Source: Christensenellaceae bacterium Phil1
GTDB taxonomy: Bacteria; Bacillota; Clostridia; Christensenellales; CAG-138
Assembly: GCA_001940855.1 (NCBI GenBank)
Contig: MSGS01000031.1
Span: 304,671 to 368,670, forward strand
Direction: 5' to 3'
Length of the DNA stretch: 64,000 nt
Position 1 is the first letter of the stretch. Each line of letters opens with the position of its first letter. The translations under genes were made by a program, and so were the position numbers. Positions 17,021 through 26,298 of the stretch are shown here, one piece after another. The notes beneath the pieces are model-generated. The model was given only the letters and a program-made list of their open reading frames with translations, had not been told where the DNA came from and ran no database searches.

Positions 17021-18838
17021 TTATGCTGCATCATGCTCATATTGAAGCTTATACAGCTTGTAGTATATACCGCCCTTCTCCAGCAGTTCCTGATGCGTGC
17101 CTTCTTCAACTATGCGGCCCTTGTGCATCACAATTATGTTGTCCGCATTCTGTATTGTGGAAAGCCTGTGCGCGACCATTATGGTTGTGCGCCCTTCCAT
17201 CAGCTTGCCGAGCGCATCCTGTATAAGCGATTCTGTTTCGGTGTCTATATTGGCCGTAGCTTCGTCCAATATAAGCACAGACGGCTTGAATGCAAGCGCG
17301 CGTGCAAACGATATAAGCTGCCTTTGCCCTGCCGAGAAAGCCGCTCCGCGCTCTATAACATGGTGCGAATAGCCGCCATCCAGCTTTTCAATAAAGCTTG
17401 CCGCATTAACGGTCTTTGCCGCCGCAATTATATCCTCATCCGTGATGTTCTTCTCATTCAGGCGGATGTTGTCCTTCACGTCTCCGGTGAACAGGAACAC
17501 GTCCTGCAGCATCTGGCCTATGTTGCGTCTAAGATCCTCCAGCTTTATCTTTTTAACGTCTACACCGTCTATGGTTATGCTGCCCTTCTGAATGTCATAA
17601 TAGCGGCAGATAAGGTTCTGTATTGTGGTTTTGCCCGCGCCCGTTGCTCCAACGAACGCCACACGCTGCCCGGGTTCAACCGTGAAGGATACATCCTTGA
17701 GCACCCAGTCCTCGTCCTTATAGGCAAACCAAACATTCTTGAACTCTATTTTGCCCTTAAAGTTATCCATGCTCACCGCATCCGGTGCATTCTCTATCTG
17801 CGGTTCCGTATCCAGCAGCCAGAATATGCGCTCCGCGCAAGCGTTTGCGGATTGTATGGTGTTGAACTGCTCCGCCAGTTCCTGTATGGGCTGGAAGAAA
17901 TTATTTATGTACCGCTGGAATATTATCATAGTGCCTATGGTTATAACGCCGTCTATCGCCATATGTCCGCCAACGAATATCAGTATCGCAAGAGCCGTTA
18001 TGTTCATAACATACGGCACGGGGCTATACAGAGCAAACGCCATAAGTTGTTTCATGTTTATTCCGCGCAGTTCCTCTGTCCTTGCTTCAAAGTCATCCTT
18101 AACATCTTTTTCAGCCGTAAACGCCTGCACCACCTTCATGCCGGACACATGCTCCGCCACAAAGCCGTTCAGTTCGGATATTTTGGCGCGCATTACGCGG
18201 TAAATCTTCCGTGTGGCCTTTCGGAAAACAAACGTTGCAACGGTTATGAACGGGATAACGATAAATATATACAGCGACAGTTTAACATTGTAGCTGAGCA
18301 TCATCACTATAACGCCGCCGAGCACAAAAAAGCTTTTCAGTATATTCACTATAACGCTCGTGAACATTTCATTCACCGTTTCGCAGTCGTTAGTTACCCT
18401 TGTGACCAGCCTGCCTATAGGGTTATCGTTATAGAAGCCTATGTGTAGCTTCATCATGTGGCTAAATATATCGTTGCGCAGGTTATATATTATCTTTTGC
18501 CCCGTTGTGGCCAGTATGCTTGCCTGCGTATATGTAAGTACCATCACGGCAATAACCGTGCCAAAGTACAATAGGCCAAGCTTTATGACCTTGCTCAGGT
18601 CATCTGCCCGCAGTTTTTTCAATTCCTCTATACTGAAACCATTGCTGGATATCTTTTCATATTTTGCAACGCATTCATCCACCGCTTCGCCCAATATCTG
18701 CGGCTGATACAGTTCAAGCCATACCAGCACCAGTATTATCGCAAACGCCAGCATAAAATAGCCTATGTACGGCCGCGCGTATCTGAGAAGGCGGCGGTTT
18801 GGCGAGAGCGTTTTTTCTTTTGCCTTGCTCATGCTCAC
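17021..18838 (-). CDS. ABC exporter subunit with canonical Walker B, degenerate signature
   Basis: Type I ABC exporter half-transporter, 605 residues: a six-helix membrane domain (about residues 20-330) and a C-terminal nucleotide-binding domain. Walker A is GATGAGKTT and Walker B ends LILDEATANID with the catalytic Glu. The signature reads FSAGQ instead of LSGGQ. The partner gene upstream has the complementary pattern, as in heterodimeric multidrug exporters of the BmrCD/LmrCD/TM287-288 type. The ATG overlaps the partner's stop by 4 bases, so translation is coupled. The substrate may be a drug, lipid or peptide; the neighbours do not say. Confidence 0.92.
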   Translation of the reverse strand: MSMSKAKEKTLSPNRRLLRYARPYIGYFMLAFAIILVLVWLELYQPQILGEAVDECVAKYEKISSNGFSIEELKKLRADDLSKVIKLGLLYFGTVIAVMVLTYTQASILATTGQKIIYNLRNDIFSHMMKLHIGFYNDNPIGRLVTRVTNDCETVNEMFTSVIVNILKSFFVLGGVIVMMLSYNVKLSLYIFIVIPFITVATFVFRKATRKIYRVMRAKISELNGFVAEHVSGMKVVQAFTAEKDVKDDFEARTEELRGINMKQLMAFALYSPVPYVMNITALAILIFVGGHMAIDGVITIGTMIIFQRYINNFFQPIQELAEQFNTIQSANACAERIFWLLDTEPQIENAPDAVSMDNFKGKIEFKNVWFAYKDEDWVLKDVSFTVEPGQRVAFVGATGAGKTTIQNLICRYYDIQKGSITIDGVDVKKIKLEDLRRNIGQMLQDVFLFTGDVKDNIRLNEKNITDEDIIAAAKTVNAASFIEKLDGGYSHHVIERGAAFSAGQRQLISFARALAFKPSVLILDEATANIDTETESLIQDALGKLMEGRTTIMVAHRLSTIQNADNIIVMHKGRIVEEGTHQELLEKGGIYYKLYKLQYEHDAA

Positions 18839-20634
18839 AGCTTGTATTCCTCCTTCTTCATCTTTTCAAGCAGTTGCCTGCGGTATAGATCCGCATACAT
18901 TCCGCCTTGGGCTACCAGCTCTTCGTGGTTGCCCTCCTCTATTATTCTTGATCCATTGACAACAATTATCTTGTCTGCATTCTGCAGCGTAGAAATACGG
19001 TGCGCAATAATTACATTCGTCTTACCGTGGCGCAGCGTTTTCAGATTTTCAAGTATCTTTTCTTCCGTATCGGTATCAACGGCAGAAAGCGCATCGTCCA
19101 GTATCAATATTTCAGGATCAAGTATCAGCGCACGCGCAATGGATATCCTTTGTTTCTGTCCGCCGGAAAGCGAAACGCCGCGTTCGCCAACCATAGTTTC
19201 ATATCCATCGGGGAAATCAACTATGTTGTCGTGCACACATGCCATCTTCGCCGCCTGCTGAATTTCTTCAAATGACTTGGTATGGTCGCCAAACGCAATG
19301 TTGTTGCGTATGGTATCGGAAAACAGGAAGTTGTCCTGCATAACATAGCCGGTTGACGCCCTTAGCGTTTGCAGCGGTATTGTGTGTATCTCCCTGCCGC
19401 CGATATAAAGCATATCGTCGTCCGGATCTATTATCCTTAGCATAAGGTTCACAAGCGTGGTCTTGCCCGCGCCCGTGCGGCCCACTATGCCAAGCGTCTG
19501 CCCCTGCTCAATATGGAACGATATATCCTTCAGCACATCCCTATCCGTACCGGGATAGCGGAACGTAAGCTCGCGTGCCTCAATTTCGCCCTTAACGGGC
19601 TCAGTAGTGGCTATTTCAGGCAAAGCATCCTTTATATCGGATTCTGTATGTAAAACGCTCTCAACACGCTTCAGCGAGGCTGAGCCGCGCGTTACAACGT
19701 TTATTATCCTGCCTATGGATGCTATCGGCCATACAAGCATATTAAGATACTGCACGAACGCCGAAAAGTCGCCCACGGTTATGCGGCCGAGTATCGCTAT
19801 ATATCCGCCGTAGGCTATAGCTATTGCCATGGAGCAGCCAGCAATCATGTGCATAAACGGGAACATAAACGCCTGTACCTTCGCGTCCCTTATGTTAGCC
19901 GTGCGCGATTCGCTGTTGACAGCTTCAAACGCCGCTATTTCCTTCTCTTCCTGAACAAAGGCCTTTATCACCTTTATTCCGCTGAGCTTTTCCTGCACAA
20001 AATCGGAAACCTTGGCGAACACTTCCTGCCGTTTGGTAAAGCGCTTATGCATCTCTCGCCCGACAAACATGCTCACGAAAGCGACCATGCTGAGTGGTAT
20101 AACCGTGACAAGGCTCAGCCTGAAGTCTATCTGGAATATCATCTTCAGCAGCGTGGTGACGCCGATGGTTATCATATCAAGACCCATCATTATCGTTGCC
20201 GCAAACGTCATGCGCACGGCCTCGATATCGTTGGTCATGTATGCCATTATCTCGCCCGCGTTATGCTCATGGAAATACGATACAGGCAGCGTGTTAAGAT
20301 GGCTGAAAAGATCGTTTCGCATATCGCGCTCTATTTTTCTTGCAGCACCGAATATGCAGTATCTCCACCCTATCCTGCCCGCCAGAACCAATACGGCTAT
20401 AACGGCCATCCTTATGATTGCAGACGTAAAGCCGGATTCATCAATGGTCGTGTACTTTATTCCGTCTATGACCTGGCCGACTATGCGGGGAACCTCCGTC
20501 TGCGCGCTGTCTATCACTATAAGTATAGCCATGCCGAGCAGATAGCTCCATTTGTACTTTTTGAAAAACCGGTGTGCGTACGGGCTGCGCAAAATATCCA
20601 TTATGCCGGCCTTACGCGCTTTCTTTTGCTCCAT
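18835..20634 (-). CDS. ABC exporter subunit with canonical signature, degenerate Walker B
   Basis: First gene of the exporter pair, 599 residues from the ATG at 20634 (AAGGAGAG 5-6 bases upstream; a longer reading from 20679 lacks a site). Membrane domain of six helices, then an NBD with Walker A GRTGAGKTT and signature LSGGQ. Walker B reads ILILDDALSAVD, where Asp replaces the catalytic Glu. It therefore provides the signature for the active site and carries the degenerate site itself, matching the partner at 17021-18838. This mirrors known heterodimers such as BmrCD. Confidence 0.92.
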   Translation of the reverse strand: MEQKKARKAGIMDILRSPYAHRFFKKYKWSYLLGMAILIVIDSAQTEVPRIVGQVIDGIKYTTIDESGFTSAIIRMAVIAVLVLAGRIGWRYCIFGAARKIERDMRNDLFSHLNTLPVSYFHEHNAGEIMAYMTNDIEAVRMTFAATIMMGLDMITIGVTTLLKMIFQIDFRLSLVTVIPLSMVAFVSMFVGREMHKRFTKRQEVFAKVSDFVQEKLSGIKVIKAFVQEEKEIAAFEAVNSESRTANIRDAKVQAFMFPFMHMIAGCSMAIAIAYGGYIAILGRITVGDFSAFVQYLNMLVWPIASIGRIINVVTRGSASLKRVESVLHTESDIKDALPEIATTEPVKGEIEARELTFRYPGTDRDVLKDISFHIEQGQTLGIVGRTGAGKTTLVNLMLRIIDPDDDMLYIGGREIHTIPLQTLRASTGYVMQDNFLFSDTIRNNIAFGDHTKSFEEIQQAAKMACVHDNIVDFPDGYETMVGERGVSLSGGQKQRISIARALILDPEILILDDALSAVDTDTEEKILENLKTLRHGKTNVIIAHRISTLQNADKIIVVNGSRIIEEGNHEELVAQGGMYADLYRRQLLEKMKKEEYKL

Positions 20635-20809
20635 TATTCTCTCCTTCACCTGTGAGTAGCATCGTATATTATATCGCATCTTAGCGAATAATTAAACAAT
20701 TTAATTAGTTACTTAATTTTGACCAATCGTGTACAGACCTATGGAAAAATGTGCGATTTTATGATATTGTTTATTTTAGCATTTTAATGCTTTTAACGGA
20801 GGACATCCA

Positions 20810-21544
20810 ATGGCAAAAACCGTATGGATAAGCGGCGCTTCTCGCGGGATAGGCAAAAGCGCGGTGCTGCATTTCGCCCGCGCAGGCTACAAGATAGCCG
20901 CGGGTTATCATGAAAACGATACCGCAATGCAAAGCCTTATGCAGCAGTTGGCCGAAATCGGCGCAATGGCCGTTCCCGTCAAGGGCGACATTGCCGACCC
21001 TGCCGCTGTGGAAAGCATGGCTGAATATATATGTTCAACGCTCGGTGGCATAGACGTATTGATTGCCAACGCAGGCGTTGCGCATTATTCAATGCTTGAG
21101 GATATGGCCTACAATGAATGGCGGCGCGTTATAGATACAGACCTTACCGGCGTATATAACATGATACATGCCTCCCTCCCGTCAATGCGCAACCGCGGCG
21201 GCGGAAGCATAATAAACGTATCCTCTGTTTGGGGTATATACGGCGGCTCCTGCGAAGCGGCGTATTCGGCGGCAAAGGCTGGCGTAATAGGCCTTACAAA
21301 GGCGCTTAGCCGCGAGCTCGGCCCATCCGGCATTCGCGTGAACTGCGTTGCCCCCGGCGTTATAGATACGGACATGATGGTTAAATTTGATGAAACCGAT
21401 CGGCAGCAGCTTATAGACAGCACACCATTGGGAAGGCTCGGCACCGGGGACGACGTTGCAGGCGCAATGCTCTTTCTGGCATCGGACAGCGCATCGTTCA
21501 TAACCGGGCAGGTGCTTGAAGTCGGCGGCGGTTTTCCATATTGA
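20810..21544 (+). CDS. SDR family oxidoreductase (FabG-like)
   Basis: NAD(P)-dependent short-chain dehydrogenase/reductase of 244 residues. The cofactor motif is SGASRGIGKS (residues ~8-17) and the structural motif is NAGVAHYS. The catalytic Ser is in INVSSVWG and the YxxxK pair is in YSAAKAGVIG. The C-terminal GQVLEVGGGFPY is typical of FabG/3-oxoacyl-ACP reductase-like SDRs. It is 26 bases upstream of the GH2 gene on the same strand, so they may form a sugar-related operon. No other fatty-acid genes adjoin it, so I would not call it FabG. Confidence 0.9.
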   Translation: MAKTVWISGASRGIGKSAVLHFARAGYKIAAGYHENDTAMQSLMQQLAEIGAMAVPVKGDIADPAAVESMAEYICSTLGGIDVLIANAGVAHYSMLEDMAYNEWRRVIDTDLTGVYNMIHASLPSMRNRGGGSIINVSSVWGIYGGSCEAAYSAAKAGVIGLTKALSRELGPSGIRVNCVAPGVIDTDMMVKFDETDRQQLIDSTPLGRLGTGDDVAGAMLFLASDSASFITGQVLEVGGGFPY

Positions 21545-21570
21545 TATTATCTTTAACGGAGGAACGATAG

Positions 21571-23301
21571 ATGAAAACAAGATGGGGTGAAAAGCTTGAC
21601 AAGGCAAATATGCTCAGCGAATATCCGCGCCCGCAGCTAAGGCGCGAAAGCTATATCAATCTGAACGGCGTGTGGCAGTACGCAATAACCCCTGCCGACA
21701 CGATGCCCGAAGCCATGGACGGCGAAATAATCGTTCCTTTTTCGCCCGAATGTGAGCTTTCCGGCGTAAACCGCACAGTACATCCGAACGAGTCGCTTTG
21801 GTATACGCGGCATTTCGATATTCCATCCGGCTTTAACCATGGGCGCATACTGCTGCATTTCGGCGCGGTAGATCAAATAGCCACGGTATACATAAACGGT
21901 TGCGATGCAGGCAGCCACGTTGGCGGATACACCGCCTTCACCATTGATATAACGCCGTATATTCGTCAGGAAAACGTTATAACCGTTAAGGTGCGCGATT
22001 TTTCGGACGCGTCATATCATTCCCGCGGCAAGCAGAAGGCAAAGCGCGGCGGAATATGGTATACCCCGCAGAGCGGAATATGGCAAACAGTATGGGTTGA
22101 AAGCGTAAGCGAAGAATATATCGAAGAACTGAGCATTACGCCGCTTTTTGACCAAAGTGCCGTGGAAATAACCGCTTTCAGCAATTATGCCGATTCGCAA
22201 AAGGAAACCGTTATCCGTGTGGGCGATGTTGTGGCCTATGGTACCGCCAATCAGCCTATACGCATGAGCATGTCTGGATTCCGCGCATGGAGCCCCGAAT
22301 CGCCTTATCTTTACGATATGGACGTGCGCATGGGCGAGGACAGCGTAAAAAGCTATTTCGCCATGCGAAAATTCTCCGTAGACATAGACTCAAACGGCGC
22401 GCCGCGGCTGATGTTGAACAACAAGCCGTATTTTCATAACGGCGTATTGGATCAAGGCTATTGGCCTGATGGTTTATATACCGCGCCGAGCGACGAAGCC
22501 TTTATACACGACATTTTAACCATGAAGGCCTACGGCTACAATACTCTCAGGAAGCATATAAAGATCGAGCCTATGCGTTTCTACTACCATTGCGACAGGC
22601 TTGGTATGCTGGTTTGGCAGGATATGCCAAACGGAGGTGAGCTATACAAAACTGCCGTAGTATCCCTCCCTCTGCTCGGTATAGGTGAAATAAGCGACGG
22701 TGAGGCCAACTATGCGCGCTTCGGCAGGGCAAATGCAGAAGGCCGCGCGCAATATTATGCAGAACTTAAAGAGATGGTGCTTCAGCTTTATAATTGTCCA
22801 TGCATAGCCATGTGGGTGCCTTTCAATGAAGGTTGGGGCCAGTTTGACGCGGCGAAAGCCTGCGACGTTATACTATCACTCGATGATACGCGCACGATCG
22901 ACCACGCAAGCGGCTGGCATGACCAAGGCGCTGGCGATGTAAAAAGCCTGCATGTGTATTTCAAGCGGTTCGATTTTGCGCCGGATAAGCTTGCCCGCCC
23001 CGTTGTTCTGAGCGAATTCGGCGGCTTCAACCGCCGCATAAACGGCCACTGCTTTAACCGCAGGGATTTTGGCTACAAGCGCATGAAAACCGATGAAGCA
23101 TTGTTTGAAGCGTTCAGCGCTCTTTACGAAAAAGAAATAGCCCCCGCTTACGCAAAAGGGCTATCCGCTGCCATTTACACGCAGCTGAGCGACGTTGAGG
23201 ACGAGCTTAACGGGCTGTTGACATACGACAGGGCAATGGAAAAACTCCCGGGCGATAAAATACGCGAACTGTTCGAAGGATTATTTGCTCCCCTTGAGTA
23301 A
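21571..23301 (+). CDS. Glycoside hydrolase family 2 protein
   Basis: 576-residue GH2 enzyme without signal peptide, hence cytoplasmic. An N-terminal jelly-roll sugar-binding domain (RRESYINLNGVWQYAI ... WYTRHFDIP, ~15-180) is followed by an immunoglobulin-like domain and a TIM barrel from ~290. The acid/base motif is WVPFNEGWGQFD (Asn-Glu). The probable nucleophile Glu is in VVLSEFGGFN. It is far shorter than LacZ (about 1,020) and resembles the compact ~600-residue GH2 beta-galactosidase/beta-glucuronidase group. The substrate is not certain. The ribosome binding site CGGAGGAACG is good. Its 3' end overlaps the convergent metallohydrolase gene by 21 bases. Confidence 0.88.
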   Translation: MKTRWGEKLDKANMLSEYPRPQLRRESYINLNGVWQYAITPADTMPEAMDGEIIVPFSPECELSGVNRTVHPNESLWYTRHFDIPSGFNHGRILLHFGAVDQIATVYINGCDAGSHVGGYTAFTIDITPYIRQENVITVKVRDFSDASYHSRGKQKAKRGGIWYTPQSGIWQTVWVESVSEEYIEELSITPLFDQSAVEITAFSNYADSQKETVIRVGDVVAYGTANQPIRMSMSGFRAWSPESPYLYDMDVRMGEDSVKSYFAMRKFSVDIDSNGAPRLMLNNKPYFHNGVLDQGYWPDGLYTAPSDEAFIHDILTMKAYGYNTLRKHIKIEPMRFYYHCDRLGMLVWQDMPNGGELYKTAVVSLPLLGIGEISDGEANYARFGRANAEGRAQYYAELKEMVLQLYNCPCIAMWVPFNEGWGQFDAAKACDVILSLDDTRTIDHASGWHDQGAGDVKSLHVYFKRFDFAPDKLARPVVLSEFGGFNRRINGHCFNRRDFGYKRMKTDEALFEAFSALYEKEIAPAYAKGLSAAIYTQLSDVEDELNGLLTYDRAMEKLPGDKIRELFEGLFAPLE

Positions 23302-24318
23302 ACGTACCTCGCTTTCGGTAAAAAGCATCCGTACCGTACCGAGTTCATCGGTGCGGTATATTTCTGTTCCCAGCTTTTTAAGCCGCTGCATAGTTTCCCT
23401 ATGCGGATGACCATAATCATTGTTTTTACCTAACGATATGACTACCGCCTTTGGCTGCACGGCGTCAAGAAATGCTTGTGAACTGGACGTTGACGATCCA
23501 TGGTGGCCTATTTTCAGCACGTCCGCCTGCAGCAGCTCCTTTTCTGATGCTATCATCAATTCCTCCGCATAGCTTTCGGCATCACCCGTGAGCAGCAGCG
23601 ATGTCTCGCCGTAGGTCACCTTTATAACAACGCTCATGTCGTTAAGGTTGTCCTGATAATCAGCGCCTTTTATGGGCGAAAGTACACGCACCTCAACGTC
23701 GCCATCCCAATTTATCGTGGTTTTTGCGCTGCCCCATATCACTTTGGTCTTTACCTTTTTCTTTTCAAGTGCGCTGAGCATGCGGTCGAATGAGCTTGTG
23801 GTGTTCACGGCATCCGGCATGTAAAATGTGCCTATGTCGTAATTATCTATCACTCTTTTCATGCTGCCCATATGATCGCTGTGCGGGTGGGTCATTACTA
23901 CCACGTCCAGCTTAGTCACACCCTCTTCGCTAAGCACATTCTGTATGCTTTCAAATGAATCCGGCGTGCCGGCATCAACAAGCATGGTTTTCCCATTCGG
24001 TGAACGAAGGAATATGCTGTCGCCCTGGCCAACGTCTATAAATGCGGCATACACGCCGTCGGCACTCTCCGTTGCTACCGAATTTATAGCACCCAGCAAA
24101 AGTTCAGGCTTGAATATTAGTATAAGTGCCAGCACAACCGCGGACAAAATGGATATAAGCTTTGCCTTCCCGCTCTTTGGCACTTCTTCCCTTTCAGTTT
24201 CTTCTTTCTTTTCCTCAGGCGTTTTCTTATCCACTATCACCTTTTCAGTAGCCCTTGCCGTCACATTGGCGTTTTTTGTTTCGTTTGCCTTATTATGAGC
24301 TGTTTTCTTTTTCTGCAT
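23281..24318 (-). CDS. Membrane-anchored ComEC/Rec2-like MBL-fold hydrolase
   Basis: 345 residues. A charged, lysine/glutamate-rich cytoplasmic N-terminus (~50 residues) leads to one membrane helix (ISILSAVVLALILIF). Outside there is a metallo-beta-lactamase domain: FIDVGQGDSIFLRSPNGK, LVDAGTPDS, the metal motif THPHSDHMG, LLTGDAE and KIGHHGSSTSSS. This is the pattern of the C-terminal hydrolase domain of ComEC without the channel domain. Possible roles are extracellular nucleotide or phosphodiester hydrolysis. Competence function is not implied. No other competence gene is present. Confidence 0.88.
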   Translation of the reverse strand: MQKKKTAHNKANETKNANVTARATEKVIVDKKTPEEKKEETEREEVPKSGKAKLISILSAVVLALILIFKPELLLGAINSVATESADGVYAAFIDVGQGDSIFLRSPNGKTMLVDAGTPDSFESIQNVLSEEGVTKLDVVVMTHPHSDHMGSMKRVIDNYDIGTFYMPDAVNTTSSFDRMLSALEKKKVKTKVIWGSAKTTINWDGDVEVRVLSPIKGADYQDNLNDMSVVIKVTYGETSLLLTGDAESYAEELMIASEKELLQADVLKIGHHGSSTSSSQAFLDAVQPKAVVISLGKNNDYGHPHRETMQRLKKLGTEIYRTDELGTVRMLFTESEVRLLKGSK

Positions 24319-24398
24319 CGCCCGCTCCTTTCAAAATTAACATTTTTGTATTATACTTCACTCTCACCCCATATGGAAGTCATATGTTATGCCCTTGC

Positions 24399-24427
24399 TT
24401 GACAATGGCTGATATTTGCAGTAGAAT
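24399..24427 (+). promoter_or_regulatory. Strong sigma-A-type promoter for the ACP-like gene
   Basis: TTGACA (24399-24404), 17-base spacer, TAGAAT (24422-24427). It lies 68 bases upstream of the ATG at 24496. Confidence 0.75.
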
Positions 24428-24495
24428 TGCATTTGCGTGATTTTTGCGCATAATACGTCATATTTATTTATCAGCAATTATTCGGAGGTCGTTTT

Positions 24496-24693
24496 ATGTC
24501 AAATGGTGAGCGGATCATGGATATCGCGCGCGCTATAACCGGGGAAGGTTCCTGCGACAGGCGCATCGATTCACTTGATCTAACCGAGATAATACTTGAG
24601 GTTGAAGATGAATTTGACCTTATAGTAGAGGACGAAGAGAGCATTCATACGCTGAATGATCTTATCAGCTGCGTGGATGCGCTTACCGCGTAA
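24496..24693 (+). CDS. Acyl-carrier-protein-like protein
   Basis: 65 residues with the phosphopantetheine attachment motif DSLDLTEIILEVEDEF (the Ser of DSL is the expected modification site). Acidic helix II and the late motif HTLNDLISCVDAL are typical of ACPs. It is shorter than housekeeping AcpP (~77 residues), mainly at the N-terminus, and no fatty-acid or polyketide synthesis gene adjoins it. Ribosome binding site CGGAGG. It may be an orphan or second ACP that serves a partner elsewhere. Confidence 0.85.
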   Translation: MSNGERIMDIARAITGEGSCDRRIDSLDLTEIILEVEDEFDLIVEDEESIHTLNDLISCVDALTA

Positions 24694-24761
24694 AGATTGG
24701 CGCGTAAGTTTTTTGCCGGGAGCATGCGTTCCCGGCATTATTACGGAAAGGAGCATTTTGA

Positions 24762-25010
24762 ATGCAGGAGCTTAAACTCAAGCGCGTATACCGCCACTTT
24801 AAGGGCGATTACTATTTGGTAGAGGATACCGCACGGCACAGCGAAACAGGCGAAGAATACGTTATATACAGAAAGCTGTATGGGGACGGTTCGCTTTGGA
24901 TAAGGCCGACAGCCATGTTTTTGGGCGAGGTCGATCATGAAAAATACCCCGACTGTGCGCAGAAATACCGTTTTGAATTACAGGATATAAAAAGCCGAGC
25001 CGGAAATTGA
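24762..25010 (+). CDS. DUF1653 family protein
   Basis: 82 residues, unknown function. The whole length fits the DUF1653 pattern: [62 protein letters not shown] precedes the ATG. It is 68 bases after the ACP-like gene and followed by a strong terminator, so the two may form a unit. Members of this family are small soluble proteins found in many bacteria; their role is unknown to me. Confidence 0.85.
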   Translation: MQELKLKRVYRHFKGDYYLVEDTARHSETGEEYVIYRKLYGDGSLWIRPTAMFLGEVDHEKYPDCAQKYRFELQDIKSRAGN

Positions 25011-25018
25011 GCAAAAGC

Positions 25019-25064
25019 AAAGCCCCCGCTTATGGCAATATGCCAAATGCAGGGGCTTTTTATT
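25019..25064 (+). terminator. Terminator after the DUF1653 gene
   Basis: AAAGCCCC / GGGGCTTT stem with an inner TGGCA/TGCCA stem, followed by TTTATTT. Confidence 0.85.
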
Positions 25065-25183
25065 TAGGCTTAAACCGGCTTATTGCAGCGCCGCTTTTAT
25101 AGCTTCATGTATTGCCGATTCATGAATTAACGCCCGATTATGCGGCAATCAACCTTTGGGGGTTAATAATTTTTATCATGCGT

Positions 25184-25609
25184 TTACCTCCCCTGTTCCG
25201 CCTCCGCCTTTAGGCACTTATTGCAAAGCCCTTCAAAAACAACGCGGTGCCGAAGGTGCGTATATCCGGTCATTTCCGCTATGGTTAAATCTATATCTTC
25301 CCTGTAATCCAAGGGGACATCCTCAACCGTGCCGCACCGCATACATATAATATGATAATGGCTATCGGTTCGGCTGTCATACCTATCGGCACCCGGAACG
25401 CGCACATGGTATATCTTTTTATCGGCAGCCAAGCAACCCAGATTGCGATAGACCGTGCCGCGGCTGATCTTATCGTCTATTTTGCAGACATCCTCATATA
25501 TTTGTTCGGCACACGGATGGTCGCGGTGCGCCTGCACGGCTTCCAGAACTATTTGCCGCTGCTTTGTTTCCCTGTGCCGCTTCGCCGCGCCGCCGTTAAA
25601 TCGGTTCAA
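25184..25609 (-). CDS. Fur/PerR family metalloregulator
   Basis: Ferric-uptake-regulator family protein of about 141 residues. The winged helix covers HPCAEQIYEDV through SRGTVYRNLGCLA. The metal site region is DSHYHIICMRCG, with a second CxxC in GLCNKC. The layout is closest to PerR-type peroxide sensors. I propose the TTG at 25609, which has GGAG ~9 bases upstream and overlaps the end of the flavoprotein-rubredoxin gene by 14 bases. Upstream ATGs would place 20-odd unrelated residues inside that gene. Coupling with an oxygen-defence flavoprotein supports a PerR-like role. Confidence 0.82.
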   Translation of the reverse strand: MNRFNGGAAKRHRETKQRQIVLEAVQAHRDHPCAEQIYEDVCKIDDKISRGTVYRNLGCLAADKKIYHVRVPGADRYDSRTDSHYHIICMRCGTVEDVPLDYREDIDLTIAEMTGYTHLRHRVVFEGLCNKCLKAEAEQGR

Positions 25610-26234
25610 AATCGGCAACTCCGTGCTTGCATATGGGGCAAATATAGTCATCCGGAAGCGTGCTGCCTTCGTAGACATACCCGCATATCCTGCATATAAA
25701 GCCCGACTTCTTCTCCGGCTGCGGCTTGGGCTTGATATTGTTCTGATAGTAGGTATAGCTCACGGTTTCTTCATCGGACAGGAGCTTCCCCTCAACGGGC
25801 GTACACATGAACTGTATATGCGTGCCGAAATCAAGCTCTCGCTCAACCTCAAGCGAAAGATAGCCTACCGTATGCTTGGGAAGTATTATAAGGCCATTGG
25901 CGCTCCTTTCGGGGGAGCATCCTGCGAATTTATCGGTATCCTTGCCGCTTTGGTAACCAAAATGCTTGAATACCTCAAACGGCGTAGACTCGGACAGGCT
26001 GTTTATGTTAAGCTTGCCTGTTTTTTGAATCAGGCCGCAGGTGTAATTCTGCTTGCTTACAACAACCGCTATAAGCGGCGGCGTGCTTGTTACCTGCATT
26101 ACGGTATTGACTATGCAGCCGTTATCCTTATCCCCATCCCTTGTGGTAAGCACATACAGGCCATAGCCTATCTGATAGAGTGATTTGGTATCAAATTCTT
26201 CGTTCGTTATATCATCGGCATTGTTCATATACAT
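25596..26234 (-). CDS. Flavin reductase-rubredoxin fusion (high-molecular-weight rubredoxin type)
   Basis: 212 residues from the ATG at 26234 (AGGAAAGGAAC upstream). The N-terminal ~160 residues are an FMN-binding flavin-reductase-like domain (YGLYVLTTRDGDKDNGCIVNT, STPPLIAVVVSKQNYT, FGYQSGKD, HTVGYLSLEVE). After a Pro/Lys linker comes a C-terminal rubredoxin with FICRICGYVYEG and YICPICKHG (Cys4 iron site). Related 'Hrb' proteins pass electrons from NAD(P)H to diiron or flavodiiron O2/NO reductases in anaerobes. It is co-transcribed with the Fur/PerR gene. Confidence 0.9.
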   Translation of the reverse strand: MYMNNADDITNEEFDTKSLYQIGYGLYVLTTRDGDKDNGCIVNTVMQVTSTPPLIAVVVSKQNYTCGLIQKTGKLNINSLSESTPFEVFKHFGYQSGKDTDKFAGCSPERSANGLIILPKHTVGYLSLEVERELDFGTHIQFMCTPVEGKLLSDEETVSYTYYQNNIKPKPQPEKKSGFICRICGYVYEGSTLPDDYICPICKHGVADFEPI

Positions 26235-26298
26235 TTGTTCCTTTCCTGCCCTTAAAACGGGCATATGGTTTTTCCTATTAGGAAGTGTTCCTGACAGA

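Noticed and set aside
17033..18448. A long plus-strand frame opposite the ABC exporter gene
   Set aside because: No start signal, rich in rare residue runs (Cys, His, Tyr), and fully inside a gene with clear NBD motifs.
23281..24318. A competence (ComEC) DNA-uptake gene
   Set aside because: Only the metallo-beta-lactamase domain and one helix are present. The multi-helix channel domain of ComEC is absent and no other competence gene is near.
25111..25149. ATTGCCG / CGGCAAT inverted repeat after the Fur-like gene
   Set aside because: Seven base pairs with a 25-base loop and no T-tract; too weak to call a terminator or operator.
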